From assembly GCF_000224145.3 (NCBI RefSeq), contig NC_020176.2:806693-870692 (forward strand): 64,000 nt of DNA, read 5' to 3'. A program made the translations under genes and the position numbers. Shown one piece after another: positions 23,625 to 37,000 of this stretch. This DNA is from Ciona intestinalis. Lineage: Eukaryota; Chordata; Ascidiacea; Phlebobranchia; Cionidae. The notes under the pieces were generated by a model. The model made no database searches. It was given only the letters and a program-made list of their open reading frames with translations, and was not told the origin of the DNA. Positions within the stretch are counted from its first letter, which is position 1; every line of letters begins with the position of its first letter.

Positions 23625-25540
23625 ACTTTGCTTGTGTTTATTTTAGTGCATTTTGCTTAAGCTTGTAAGATCCCTTTGCTATTTATTATGTCATACACAA
23701 ATAATTGTTACCTTACAAACACAAGCACAAATCTATTTATGATGGCATACACAATAAACTGTTACCTACACAAATACACATCACACAGTACTACCTGTTT
23801 TACACACAGTAATATATGTTACTGTTTAAGTTGTTTAGGTCTATTTTGCTTGAGTAAAGTTGCACTGTCATGCTGAATCAGCATCCAATGTTAATTTTTC
23901 CCTGTTGGTACTTGTGATGTAATTATATGTGACATCACTGTTGGTTATTGTATGATGTTAGTGATATGACATTATTGTCTATGATGTCATATATATATGT
24001 ATGATGTCACTGTTAATGATATATACCTTAGTATGATATCACAATTATTGCAAATAATTCATAACAAAATAAGTTTTTTATTTACTTTCAAAATTCCAGC
24101 TCCTAATCTAGTTTAGTATAAGGTGCCATTAAACTGGTGTTTCTATCATTGTACATAAAACATCACAAGTAACATTGCTATTTTAGACAGACCTTATTTT
24201 TTTTAAGTTTGAATGTGTCTTAATAAAACTTGTAAAAATACAAAACTTTGAAGATTGTTGCAAAAGCTGGTAATATCTGGAAGTTACTTATGTTTATAGT
24301 TTTGCTTTATTGCAAAACAAACTTTATATTTTATTAATTTTTAACCAAAAAATCGTTTTTACATTTTTTAAAAGTTTTGACTAAACAAAGCTTTGCTGCT
24401 TGATCTATTTGTGCAAATTATATCCAATGGGCAAATTACGACATGCAAACCTTAATTCTGCAGCCTCAGGGAAAAGTTGTGGTATCTTAGTGGTAGGCTG
24501 AGGTGTATGTTTTTTTTCGTGATTTGGCGGCATCACAATTTTCCACCAAAGTTGTTAATACTATGTAAAAAAGGAATGTTCTGGAATTTTTTTAACTGTG
24601 TCTCCGCTTTTAATGTTAAGTCTGCACACGGTAAAGTCTGGTTTAGAGCATTTGGCCACTTTCTATTTTATTATCATTTTTTAACTGTCTGTTCTTCATT
24701 GCTCAATAAGTATAACATACTTTGTTTAACTTCATAGTTTGAGTCTATTCTAATCCAGTATTGATGTCAAATATAACCTTAACTAGACTTGCCTGACATT
24801 GCTATTTAAACCTTGGTTTAAAAATCCATACTTAAAAGTTAGATAATTTTACTTGTGCAAATGATGGGTTTTAGAGAAGTTGTGTCTTGTGTGTATTAAC
24901 TGGTGTCAACTGATTGAATTACCTCTCTATGTAAACTTGTGTACTGAGTGGTGTGTATCAGTTTTACAGTGACTAGATTCTGTTAATACATGTTCATATA
25001 ACCACCATTTGATAAACCTACCACTATCTTCTGTGTTGTTTAAATGCTTGTGTGTTATGGAGGAAGTAAAAAATTGAAACCTTCCTGCGTGGAAGTGATG
25101 TTGCAGTTGTGGAAGTGATGTTGCAGTTGTGGAAGTGATGTTGCAGTTGTGGAAGTGATGTTGCAGTTGTGGAAGTGATGTTGCAGTTGTGGAAGTGATG
25201 TTGCAGTGTTTATAGTAAATTAACAGTCATTGCAAAGATAGAATTTCATACTTACTTTGTTGATTTTTTTCTCTTACATCTATTCCAGAATACTAAGTTA
25301 AAATTTAACTAAGATTTCCAAACACTCGTAAATGCAAAGCTTACAATTTATTCCAAATACACTCGAACTAAATAAGCACATGCATTACAACCACGTTGAA
25401 TATATATGTGTATAAGCACAGTAAGATTGCATGCAACAGTTATGTGTTTAATGTACTGCGTGGTGTTTAACTGGCAACAAAACGTGAATTTTAAAAGAAA
25501 TTATTTTTGAACTTTTTTTTATATAACGATGTTTCAAGAT
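23625..25540. other. Intergenic region between SLC7 and GAPDH 3' ends
   Basis: The two genes converge here. It holds SLC7 3' UTR sequence with AATAAA at 23753, several ATGATGTCA-rich stretches around 23930-24010, a minisatellite at 25089, and a reverse-strand AATAAA at 25352-25347 suited to GAPDH. I see no further gene. Confidence 0.6.
25089..25207. repeat. 20-bp tandem repeat, 6 copies
   Basis: Six head-to-tail copies of GTGGAAGTGATGTTGCAGTT without mismatches; the last lacks its final base. There are no spacers, so it is a minisatellite and not a CRISPR array. Confidence 0.95.
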
Positions 25541-27540
<2,000 letters not shown>

Positions 27541-27549
27541 CAGGTTTAA

Positions 27550-27670
27550 AGATGAAAATGTACCGTGTCTACGCATGCGCAGTAGCCAATGGGAACCAAA
27601 TTTTCGCGACACCGGTATTTCCCGGTTTTACGCTGCAAGCACACAGACCACTGAGACACGACGCTAACTA
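27550..27670. promoter_or_regulatory. GC-rich promoter-like segment
   Basis: An island of CpG in AT-rich surroundings carries ACGCATGCGCAG (close to the NRF-1 core), AGCCAATGGG (a CCAAT box) and TTTTCGCGACACCGG. It lies just upstream of the first of a series of splice-like sites on the plus strand. Confidence 0.4.
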
Positions 27671-28889
27671 AATACTTACAAATCGACAAGAAATTACTTC
27701 AGCTAATATATAATATAATAGTGTATCATATGAAAGTGAAAATGAGTCCGTGGCTATATAAACATGTTTATATATCGTATCTGGGTATCAGACGACAAAC
27801 CGATTTTAATATTGGACCATGTTACAACTGCAAGGAAAATAAATCAATCACACATAAATAGCCGGAGAGCACTGGGCGCTGGAAAATAAGTACTGATATT
27901 TTTCATAAAACGCTGGTTATTTGGGCGCGGATGCGGTATGGCCCTATAATGCTGATCAGCACACATATATTATCGCTGTACACTGTTGTGACCACATCGC
28001 CCAGCATTTTGAACATCAGTTTCACCCCAAGGTAAGATGTTGTACATGTATTTAGGACATGTTACCCAAACCACTATGTTATATTGTTTACCGACATGTT
28101 AAATAAATGCGTATTTGTATAACTTATGTTTCGTATAGTCTACAAGCGAATATCAGTTGTTACTTGTTTACTATATGTTCACACAAGTCGTAGGAATGGC
28201 GTCAAAATAATTATTGCTGTAATATTCACAATCCGCTGTTACTATAAATAGATTTCAGTGTTACCTGATGTTAAGTTACTGCTTATCAAACCCTATCACG
28301 AAAATTGCTAACTTTTGTTTCATAAGGACAACACTGGCCCTAGGAATTTGCGCGAATTTCAATTTAGCAATATTACGTCGCAAATTCTTAACGTTCCTCC
28401 CAGCAATTAACCAATCAGCTCTCAGCTTTCCACGTGTTCAACACATTTTCTTTTTCACGAACGTAAGTTTTGTGCGCGGTTTGCTCTTTTAGTTTGAAAC
28501 GTTTTGTTGGAACAAGGGATAAGCGGTTAGTATTAGATTTATAATATAGTAACGTGATACCTTTAAGATTTGTTTCAACATTGCAATGAACACTACAGTG
28601 TATTTATATGTTTTACATTTTTTAAATTTGTTTTACAGCTGGCTATAGTTCTAAAACGAATCACTGAAAAGTTTAAATGATTTGAGTTCCTACTAAACTA
28701 ATTATACATTTAAAATCTTGTGTTCAAATCACGTCAATGTTATCTCGCTCACGAATGAAGGTGCCTTGAGTGACAGCCGCCGATGCAGCTTTGGATTGGC
28801 AACATTAAAAGTAAGTTTGTACTTTTCAGTACGTATATAATATAGATAACGCGTCTAAATATTAAAGCAAAATCTGTCAATAATTTATG

Positions 28890-29085
28890 TAGTAGGGTGG
28901 GGGAAGATGTGTTTCCTTTTCATTCTATTTTTCTCGTCATATTTGGTACAGTAAACAAAGAACATTTAAAGATTACGAAAACTGTATCCTCAAGCTTCTA
29001 TATAGACCGTTGTTTATTGTTCAAAACACAATCAGGATATTAAGATATTACGTGCTAAAGGTGTCCCATCTTTCCCCACCCTACT
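28890..29085. mobile_element. MITE, 190-bp family
   Basis: Begins TAGTAGGGTGGGGGAAGATG and ends GTCCCATCTTTCCCCACCCT, in the same orientation as copy 3. It lies in an intron of the candidate transcript. Confidence 0.8.
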
Positions 29086-29459
29086 ATATACTGTACGTAT
29101 TTATACTTCAACGGCTACGTGGTACTTGGTTTTGTATGCTATATTAACATTTACATTATATCATATTACATGAGTTTTACTAATTACAGAATTATGTTCG
29201 AAGCAGGATCATCTTGAAATGCTCCATAGAACCAACGCACGTGATCCATGTTAAATGGGTGAGTAGCTTTTGTGTGCTTGCAAATAAAATAAATGATTTT
29301 TCCAATTATAGGGAATTCTAATTAAATTATGTTTATAGTCTAAAAACTGCCTGACGTTCAATTCACCTTGAGAACCGTATATCTGGCAATATAAGTTATA
29401 GCACCGTGCGTGTCACAATATAGCATTTTGTATTTAAACTGAACGTTTTAACATTACAG

Positions 29460-30325
29460 ATGCAGACTCTATATACGGCTATATGCGCCATATACGAGTA
29501 TATTGGTACGAAGCTGTCTCCGCGAACCGCTGTTAATATTTCGGTAAGTTTAATTACTATGACCTATAATATTTGTTGCATTCATTATTGTATGTTCGTC
29601 CTAGGTATATTCGTCTTAGGTTTAATAAATAGTTCCCATCCGTGCTGTAATAAAAACAACCCACGAAGTTACCTCGTGATAATCTGTAAACGGGCACGAG
29701 GTCTATGAAACAGAACACACGATGACTGTCATTATACCCACCATCTAAAAAGAATAAATAAGTTGCATTTATACTAATTTATGACGCGTTTGCATTATTT
29801 AAATCCTCTTACCTTGTGTTTCAACTTGCATTTTACGTCACAGATATGACGTCACACTACAATTGACGTCACTCAGCTGGTTCTTTGTGCAAATAATATA
29901 ACAAAGAATATTACGAGAAACAAAGGAACTGCCCGGAGAAAGAATAGAAGAAGGTATAAATACCATATAATTTTACTCGGTTAACTTTTATCTCGCAACT
30001 TACTTAACCAAAATGGTAAACGATTTCAAAATAAATCCGTATTGAAATCAACACTTGTGCATTCGTTGTAACCTGTTAAACAGGAGTTATATACCAATTG
30101 AATGTTAAACTTCTATGCATTTACACTATGGTGTTTTAATCAAATCCTGCACTAATAGTTGACAGAAATATACAAATTGGAATGTTTACGTTGTACAGAA
30201 CTGTGATGGTGCCTACTATGTTTATTAAAGTACAAAACAACAAATATTTAACATTATTTTAATTCTACAGAAAAGAGACAATTACGGGACGGAAATTTCA
30301 GGGAACCATAGCATACTTGGACTAG
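29460..30325 (+). CDS. Candidate 71-residue protein, unknown
   Basis: Exons 29460-29543, 29877-29953 and 30271-30325 join in phase. The product starts MQTLYTAICAIYEYIG, has a basic stretch GTARRKNRRRKETITGRK, and ends GTIAYLD. The frame upstream of the ATG stays open through 29190-29258 and into the preceding exon, with no earlier ATG after the last upstream stop. With the alternative acceptor at 29844 the second codon is TGA and the ORF stops. No domain, signal peptide or relative is recognised. This needs transcript support. Confidence 0.3.
29655..29770 (+). mobile_element. SINE tail fragment
   Basis: Tail motifs GGGCACGAGGTCTATGAAAC and CGATGACTGTCATT are followed by AATAAATAAGTTGCATTT. 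The head is absent or unrecognisable. Confidence 0.55.
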
Positions 30326-33296
30326 GATTTATTCTTAGTCGATGTAAATAATAACTTATGTGAGCTGTAGCGTAAAATTCCCTTATATTTTACTGATTGC
30401 TTGTTTAAAATTGAATGTTTATGTGGTACACTGTGTGCGGTGTGGGAAAGTATACGGAGATCAAAAGATTAATTTAAAGTCCACCTTTGTACACGTTAGT
30501 AATGTAACGTGGTTGGGAATCTTGGGTTTTCTCCATGTTTGTTTGTATGTGTGTGTAAACAACCTGCATAAGAACGGTGCGCGCAGGTCAGTTTTCTCCA
30601 ACTCTAACCCATACTCCTGGTGTCACTTACCAGCAAGGCCGGACAGTCGGCATCAGATAGATAGAAGTGACATCGCTATAACTAGGGATCGCTGTTAGGA
30701 AGTTAAGTTAAGACAGAACTGAGACACTGCACCCTCGGTCGGCACAACACGTGTCATTGCACTCAGGCCAAACATGCAGTGACTGGTTTGCGAAAACCAT
30801 ATTCCAACACGCCGGTGGTTAAAAGTCCGGTCAGCGAAAGCTGGCGGGTTCCACTGCAAAACAATTAGGCGCCAAACCTGCGACTAGGGTAGGGATAAAA
30901 ATACATTAAAATGGTAGGCCCCTGCTAGGTCACTTAAAACTAACCAAATATTTTTAAGTGTTAGGTTTACAGGTTGGAGTTTGTTGTCATTCCTTTTTTG
31001 AATCGACAACAAGCGCGAATATGCGCCACAAGCTTGACGCTGTTGCGGAGGATAAAGTGATTCTTAGGATCACTTGGTTCGATCAATCTTGTGTTATAGC
31101 AAGATATAATTAGCTCCCAAAATCCGTTCTTATGCAGTTGCCCCACTTCGTAAACAAATTAGTTATTGCGACGCGATGCGACGGTTTTGCGGCGGCGAAA
31201 TAAAAGCGGTTTTTAATATTATTATATTGGCCCATAGAGAATGCTGTGTTGCTGTGCTTATTGTATGGGGTGGGGTATGGTGATGTTGGGGGATTGTGGT
31301 GTTTATTGTATGTATTGATACACACTTACACTACACACGAAGTGAACTGTAATATTCTGATAAATCCATGGTGTGGGCATTTCTCAACTTGTGGGGTTTA
31401 TTATATTGTTATGATATAAATAGATTGGTTTAGGCTTGCTGTAATTAAAATTGAAAGTTAATGGACTATGTGTATTACGTGCTAAACGTCTCTCCATACT
31501 TTTTCCAATTATAAAAAAGTAATATTGGTAATACCAATTCTATAAATCTATGTAAAGTCCACTATTATCTAACCTACTGATCTTGGGTCCTTTAAATGGG
31601 GTTGTCATTGCGGCGGATAAGAGGCTTGCATGGGGTTGTCAGGCTTTTTGTATACATGATGTGCGTATTAATTCTCAATCATTGGCAATGCTTTTTGCGT
31701 CCGGTATCGTTTTTCACTTGATTTTTTTTCTTTTTTTACTCGCTGGCGCTTTTTCTGTTTTTACGTTGCGCGGAGCTCCGTTTTTTGTTTATTTTTTGTC
31801 TTTTGTTTTTATTACGAAAAAATGCCAATGAAGGGGAATTGATTTTGTACAAACATTATGCGTGTTCGTAATCTCTATGCAACCTCCACTCCAACGATGT
31901 GGCAGTAACCCTATAGAAGCCTAACTATTGGGGCTCTAATGTAAATAAAGACTATATGTAACAACTGTATTCTCATTTTCTTAAACTTAACTCTGGGATC
32001 CTATTTTAATTAATTTCGCCCCAGCTATAGCTTGCCCAACCATGGTGACTCAGAATTTACAGTTCAACACTTCTTATTCTACACTAAAACACTCATACTG
32101 CACATACAAACATAAAAACAAATGTGGTGCGAATGGTTAGGCGCTACAGCTCACCCCTTTTATATTTTATATCCTAATTCATTGGATCAGCCAATGCCAG
32201 GTCAGAAGTGTGTCGTGTCCAATTTCTTGTGTCCTGTGTCAAATTTCTCACAGTACGCCTCCTAACGCGGTAAGCCACGTATAACGATGGTGTGTTGGGA
32301 GGTGTAAGTTCAGTTTATGAGACGGTCAGTCCAGGTTGCAGTTCTTGGTTGTGTATATTGTGCGATTTTTGGCAACTTCGCAATTGCGACGCGGTTCGAA
32401 AACCGTTAGGTGGCGTTGATCGCTGCCCAGCGTGCCTTGATCATCTTGTTTTAGGAAGATCAGGGCCCAGGTATAACTAGGGCTACTGGCGAGAGGTCCT
32501 GGTAAAAAAACCTCAACGACCACATGCGAAGCAGCCTCTTGGGCGTGGTTGGAATCTTCGCTGTCAGGTACTGTGGGGTAAGATGGGACACCTTTAACGC
32601 ATTAACTGGTCTATAGGGAGTCATGAAGGCATTATGTTCTTTATAGAGAAAATATAATAAAAAGATGTCCCATCTTCCCCCACTCACTTATACATTTAGG
32701 AAACATAGAATATAAAGTAAATGGACATTTCGGTAAAGAATTTAGATGTCTTTCCGTATGACACCACAAATGTTTGTGCAATAAATGTATTTTACCGTAA
32801 GGGGTATTTATTTATAATATTCCGATATGCATATTACCAGCTCCAGCAGATTATTAGCCTATATATGTTACTGTGTTCAGTGTTGATTTTATAACGAGGC
32901 ATAATTTACATTGCAATTAATTCCTTCAGTATAAAATCCATTTATTTTAATATATGGGACATTTTGTTATCGCACCAATAAAAAAAGGTAACGTTAGTAT
33001 ACAATAGGGTCACAGTTTATATAAATATGAAAGGCCGCGAACCTAAGTGTGTAACTATATATTGAAAATGAGTTTTCCATGAACGCATTATACACCTCGG
33101 AAATTTGTATTAACAAAACACAAAATCAATATATTCAAATTTAAAAATAAAAACCAAGTAAATTATCAGAACACAACAACAATTTTGCTTTTAAACCACA
33201 TAATTTTATGAAAAAACTACTAGTTTTAATTTAGAAAAATGTTGTTTTTTTTAAACAAAATTTGTTTTTGATCTTAGTGCTGTTGGGATATAAACG
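30326..33296. other. About 3 kb without a recognisable gene
   Basis: It holds a shrunken MITE (32570-32689), unusually GC-rich patches at 30570-30900 and 32320-32560 unlike the surrounding DNA, and an AATAAA at about 31941. Frames on both strands are short and lack family motifs. The GC-rich patches may be old repeats, but I cannot name them. Confidence 0.5.
32570..32689. mobile_element. MITE, 190-bp family, internally deleted
   Basis: Ends CTGTGGGGTAAGATGGGACA and GATGTCCCATCTTCCCCCAC, with part of the interior missing. Confidence 0.7.
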
Positions 33297-33575
33297 ATGG
33301 AATTTTATTTATTGGACTTTCTGGGAGAGAAATTATTGTTTGGTGTATCGACCGCTGTGGTTATATATTTGCCCCGACGGATGAATTTGGCCCGGGCCCT
33401 ATTGCACAACGCAATCGCAGAAGGTAGTACCAAATATTATAAAAACGGTTCGGATCTAAATTAATAAACGAGTTTAGTATATTATACGTAGCCTATAGAA
33501 TATAAGCAAGATAAATTTTACAAGCATGTTTCACTATTGTTTTATTTAGAGAATGCAACCATTAGATTTTGTTAG
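33297..33575 (+). CDS. Weak two-exon small ORF, unknown
   Basis: An ATG at 33297 opens 42 codons with a hydrophobic stretch (KLLFGVSTAVVIYLP). A GTAGTA donor follows 33423, and the TTTATTTAG acceptor before 33550 continues in phase to a stop at 33575. That would give a peptide of about 50 residues with one possible membrane segment. Another frame of the second exon is also open for about 29 codons. No family is recognised, and chance cannot be excluded. Confidence 0.25.
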
Positions 33576-34032
33576 GCCGTATAGATTTGAAGGCGTTGCA
33601 ACACGCCTGGATGAAAGTTTAACTGTCAAGATTCCAGAGTAAGTAAAAGGTCTTGAAAATGTTTTATAAACTAGAAATCACAAATTATTATAAAATTGTT
33701 GGTGACAACAATATACAGTTGTTGGTGGACAAAAGTTTGACAAAAACAAAACTTACAAACAAATTTGCAGGAGAAAACGTCCAAGCTTAATTATCCTATA
33801 TTAGGTCCAATATAAAAAATAAAATAAAAATAAATGTTACGAAAAAAGTCCACAAAATTTAGGAAAGTTATCATAGGATTATGCTATCTTAAGAAAACAC
33901 AATATTTACCTCATTGGCCTTAAATGTGTCAATCATTTGGGTCATTTTGTCTGATACTAACAAAAAAATACAAGGTATATTTTCCAACATATTTATTCAC
34001 GCTTACACAACACATTATTAAAACCAAAGTAT

Positions 34033-37000
34033 TTATTTTGCACAGTTTTCCAGCTCTTTGACTTTACATTGCAACTCCTTTATGACATCACTTATGTCTC
34101 TGTTCTTGTCAAGCTTAAGATATTCTTTCTTCCCCAATGACATCATAATAGCCCATGACGTCATATGCTCGGATAGTAAACGAACATGTTCTTCCATTAG
34201 CACTGTAATATGAATGAATGAACAGAACTTATTATTCGTCCAGTGCGGAGTTAAAAACGAACATGTTCTTCCATTAGCACTGTAATATGAATGAATGAAC
34301 AGAACTTATTATTCGTCCAGTGCGGAGTTAAAAAGAGTATTTTTTATAGGTGTTTTGTTTCAAACACATTAGGCCTGACTACAAGTTATCATGTATATAC
34401 TTGGCAAACTGTTAAAAGTCTTAGACAGGCCACATAAGCCAACAATGGTAGCAGCATCCAGCCTTGAAAACTATGACCTCTGGAGTAAAGGCAGGGGCTA
34501 TAACCAGCAGGCCATACAAAAATGAGAAATGACAAAATGACCCAACTTACAATGATGTAACAAGTTAGAAGCAACAGAATAAAAAAAACAACAATAGAAA
34601 TCTTATACATACCAGGAGTGGCCACCGAAGGGCAGCATTTAGCTAACCGAGCTACGATTAATTCCAGCGGCAAACTTGCTTTTTTCTCAGTAACGAACAA
34701 CCTGAAATATTTTTTTTAGTTAGTTATGTTTTTTAATAAATCTTAAATAAAAAGTTAGCAAAAACTATTTAAATTAGACGTAAAGATGAAGGAAGAAACT
34801 GGTTTATCTATTAGAGTAGCAACGTAGACACTGCAGGTCCCATTGTAGACCCTTCATGGTCTTTTTAAACTGTGTGCCTACAATTGTTCATGTAATGTAT
34901 GAAACGTTGGTGGTAATTCTGTCTTAACTATTATTTCGGACAATTAGATTCCACTGTAGTAATTAATATTAAAGAGATGATCTTACATCCGCAAAGCTCT
35001 TGCAACATCCGGAAGTTGTTTCATCTTTTCAATCTTCTTTTCACTTTCATCTGATCTTACCATCTTACGAAGTTTCGACGAAGCTTCTTTTTCGCGAATC
35101 TGAAAAAATATTGTTTTAAATTTGGGGGGAGAAATATTTATGTAATAAAACATTGTTGCTGTATGAAAATATGATACAGGTGATAGGAGAAAGTAACCAA
35201 GTAAGTGAGTTGGGGGTTGGTGGTCATAGGAAACAGAACAGTATATGACAACAAGACAACAGAGCAGAAATAGTAATAAAAGAAAAATAACCCTGTAATA
35301 AAATTTATTTAACTCAACAATAAAACAAATTCTTCCCCAAAACAAATAATTGCAAAGGCATGTGTTGTAAAACCAGGTAATTTTTTAATTTTTTAGTTGT
35401 TATGATAAATTCTGCAAAAAGATAAGAGATAAAAATCAAGTGCAACCATTTGATTAATAAAAGATGTATATTTCTTCTAAATGGCATCATCAGTCTCTTA
35501 ATTAAAGAGAATCTATGAGCACCAGATCAGGGTCAGATTTGCAAAATTCAAAAAATAGTTTGTTTCGGGTTGAAAGCTTTTGGCTGAATGGAAACATAAT
35601 AAGTATTTCCAGTCATGAATTGTGAACGTTGAAATACCTTTGCCAACAAAGACTGGGAAACCCCCTTAACTGATACAGGTTTCTTGGTAGGTGATTGGTT
35701 GTTGTTTGTTTCCACAGTAACGGACTTTTCCGGCGTGGAACATTTTTCTGCAACTTTCTTTAAAGCTTCGAACGCCTGGTTGAAATATGATTTCCATGTT
35801 TTTGTTAGGTTGTGTAAAACATAGTTAAAATTTGCAACATAAAATTAAAGTTTAACATTAAATTAAAATTAAGCTAACTGGAGCAAGGAAAGTTGTCATA
35901 AAACACAGTATAAAAAAAGCTTGAACATGCCCAAATTTCATTATCTTTTAACAATTAACATACTTTCAATTTAAAGACTAAAAGGCAATAATTTCCGTGT
36001 GAAATAAGTGGGTATGTAATGACCTCCTAAGCAGCCGGTGGAAGAAGGAATACTATATTTTTACCCACCTTTTTAGTCAACCTATCTTTAGTTTTCTCCA
36101 AAACATCTTTGGCTGAACTACATTTCTCCAAGTTGGGTGGGGTGGGTAATTCCCCTACTGTGATATCAGGGACTTGATCGACGGGAAACTGAGGATGCCA
36201 ACGACGAATTTCTGCATCATCCACCACCACTGGGGGCTCCAGAGAGGCAAGAAATTCCTGCAAGACAAAATATTGAAATCTGGTTCGGCCTGTAATTTTT
36301 TTTCTCATTTAAAAAATATTTAACGCTTATTATAAGGCTAATGAACCAACTCTGGCATAAATCTCATGCCCCATGGCATGAGATTGCCCATATAGAATAG
36401 AATGTACACATTCAATGTTGGGGTAATGGGGCAACCTTTGGCCTAAATCTCCCATGGCATTTCACGTTGTAGGACCTCACCCAAGTAGTATAGAATGTTT
36501 ATTATGATGTCATACACTACCTTGTGATGAAACTTGACAAGGGATAAAAGTTGGAGATGGAAATTATGTCGTCGTCGAACCAACATTCCACTGTTTAACT
36601 TTCGTGGCTCGTCTGATGCTCTATCGCACTCTAGTGGTACAAAGCATAACTTTAACAACGCATTTAATTGCAATGTTGCAACAAAATGCTTGCAAACTAT
36701 AATATGACATCACAAACAGTGATTTGAATATCGTATGTTGTTACATTCATTGCAATGAAAAGATTAAGTTATAACATTTAACAAAGGCCAAAGGGGTGTT
36801 TGAATTTAAACAATTTTACGTTTTGCTGCAAAAGGAAACTGTCAACAAAACCCAACAAGTTTCTTTAAACTAATCGCAAACTATTTTGGACACGAAATAA
36901 CAGCAGTGCTGGCAAACTGTTCAGTGTTTCCATGACTCAGATCTTGGAATGAAGTTGAATGATAAACTTTGATAGTTTAAATACCATCTATGACATCATA

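Larger units (their letters stand above)
27670..30325 (+). ncRNA. Candidate spliced transcript, long non-coding or small-ORF
   Basis: A run of paired splice-like sites outlines exons ending or spanning: to 28031 (CCAAG before GTAAGA), 28639-28810 (TTTTACAG ... GTAAGT), 29190-29258 (ATTACAG ... GTGAGT), 29460-29543 (ATTACAG ... GTAAGT), 29844 or 29877 to 29953, and from 30271. No long frame exists. From the ATG at 29460, the acceptor at 29877 and the next exon give an ORF of 71 codons ending at 30325. It is a guess from splice signals alone, and I recognise no homologue. Confidence 0.4.

Noticed and set aside
25089-25207. Regular 20-bp direct repeats as a CRISPR array
   Set aside because: The units are contiguous without spacers and the genome is eukaryotic; it is a minisatellite.
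29844-29880. In-frame TGA as a selenocysteine codon in the small ORF
   Set aside because: A plain alternative acceptor at 29877 removes it in frame, and I see no convincing SECIS-like element downstream.
30360-30698. A 112-codon frame with hydrophobic start
   Set aside because: It begins at GTG, not ATG, and no family features are seen; it runs into the GC-rich patch, which alone can keep a frame open.
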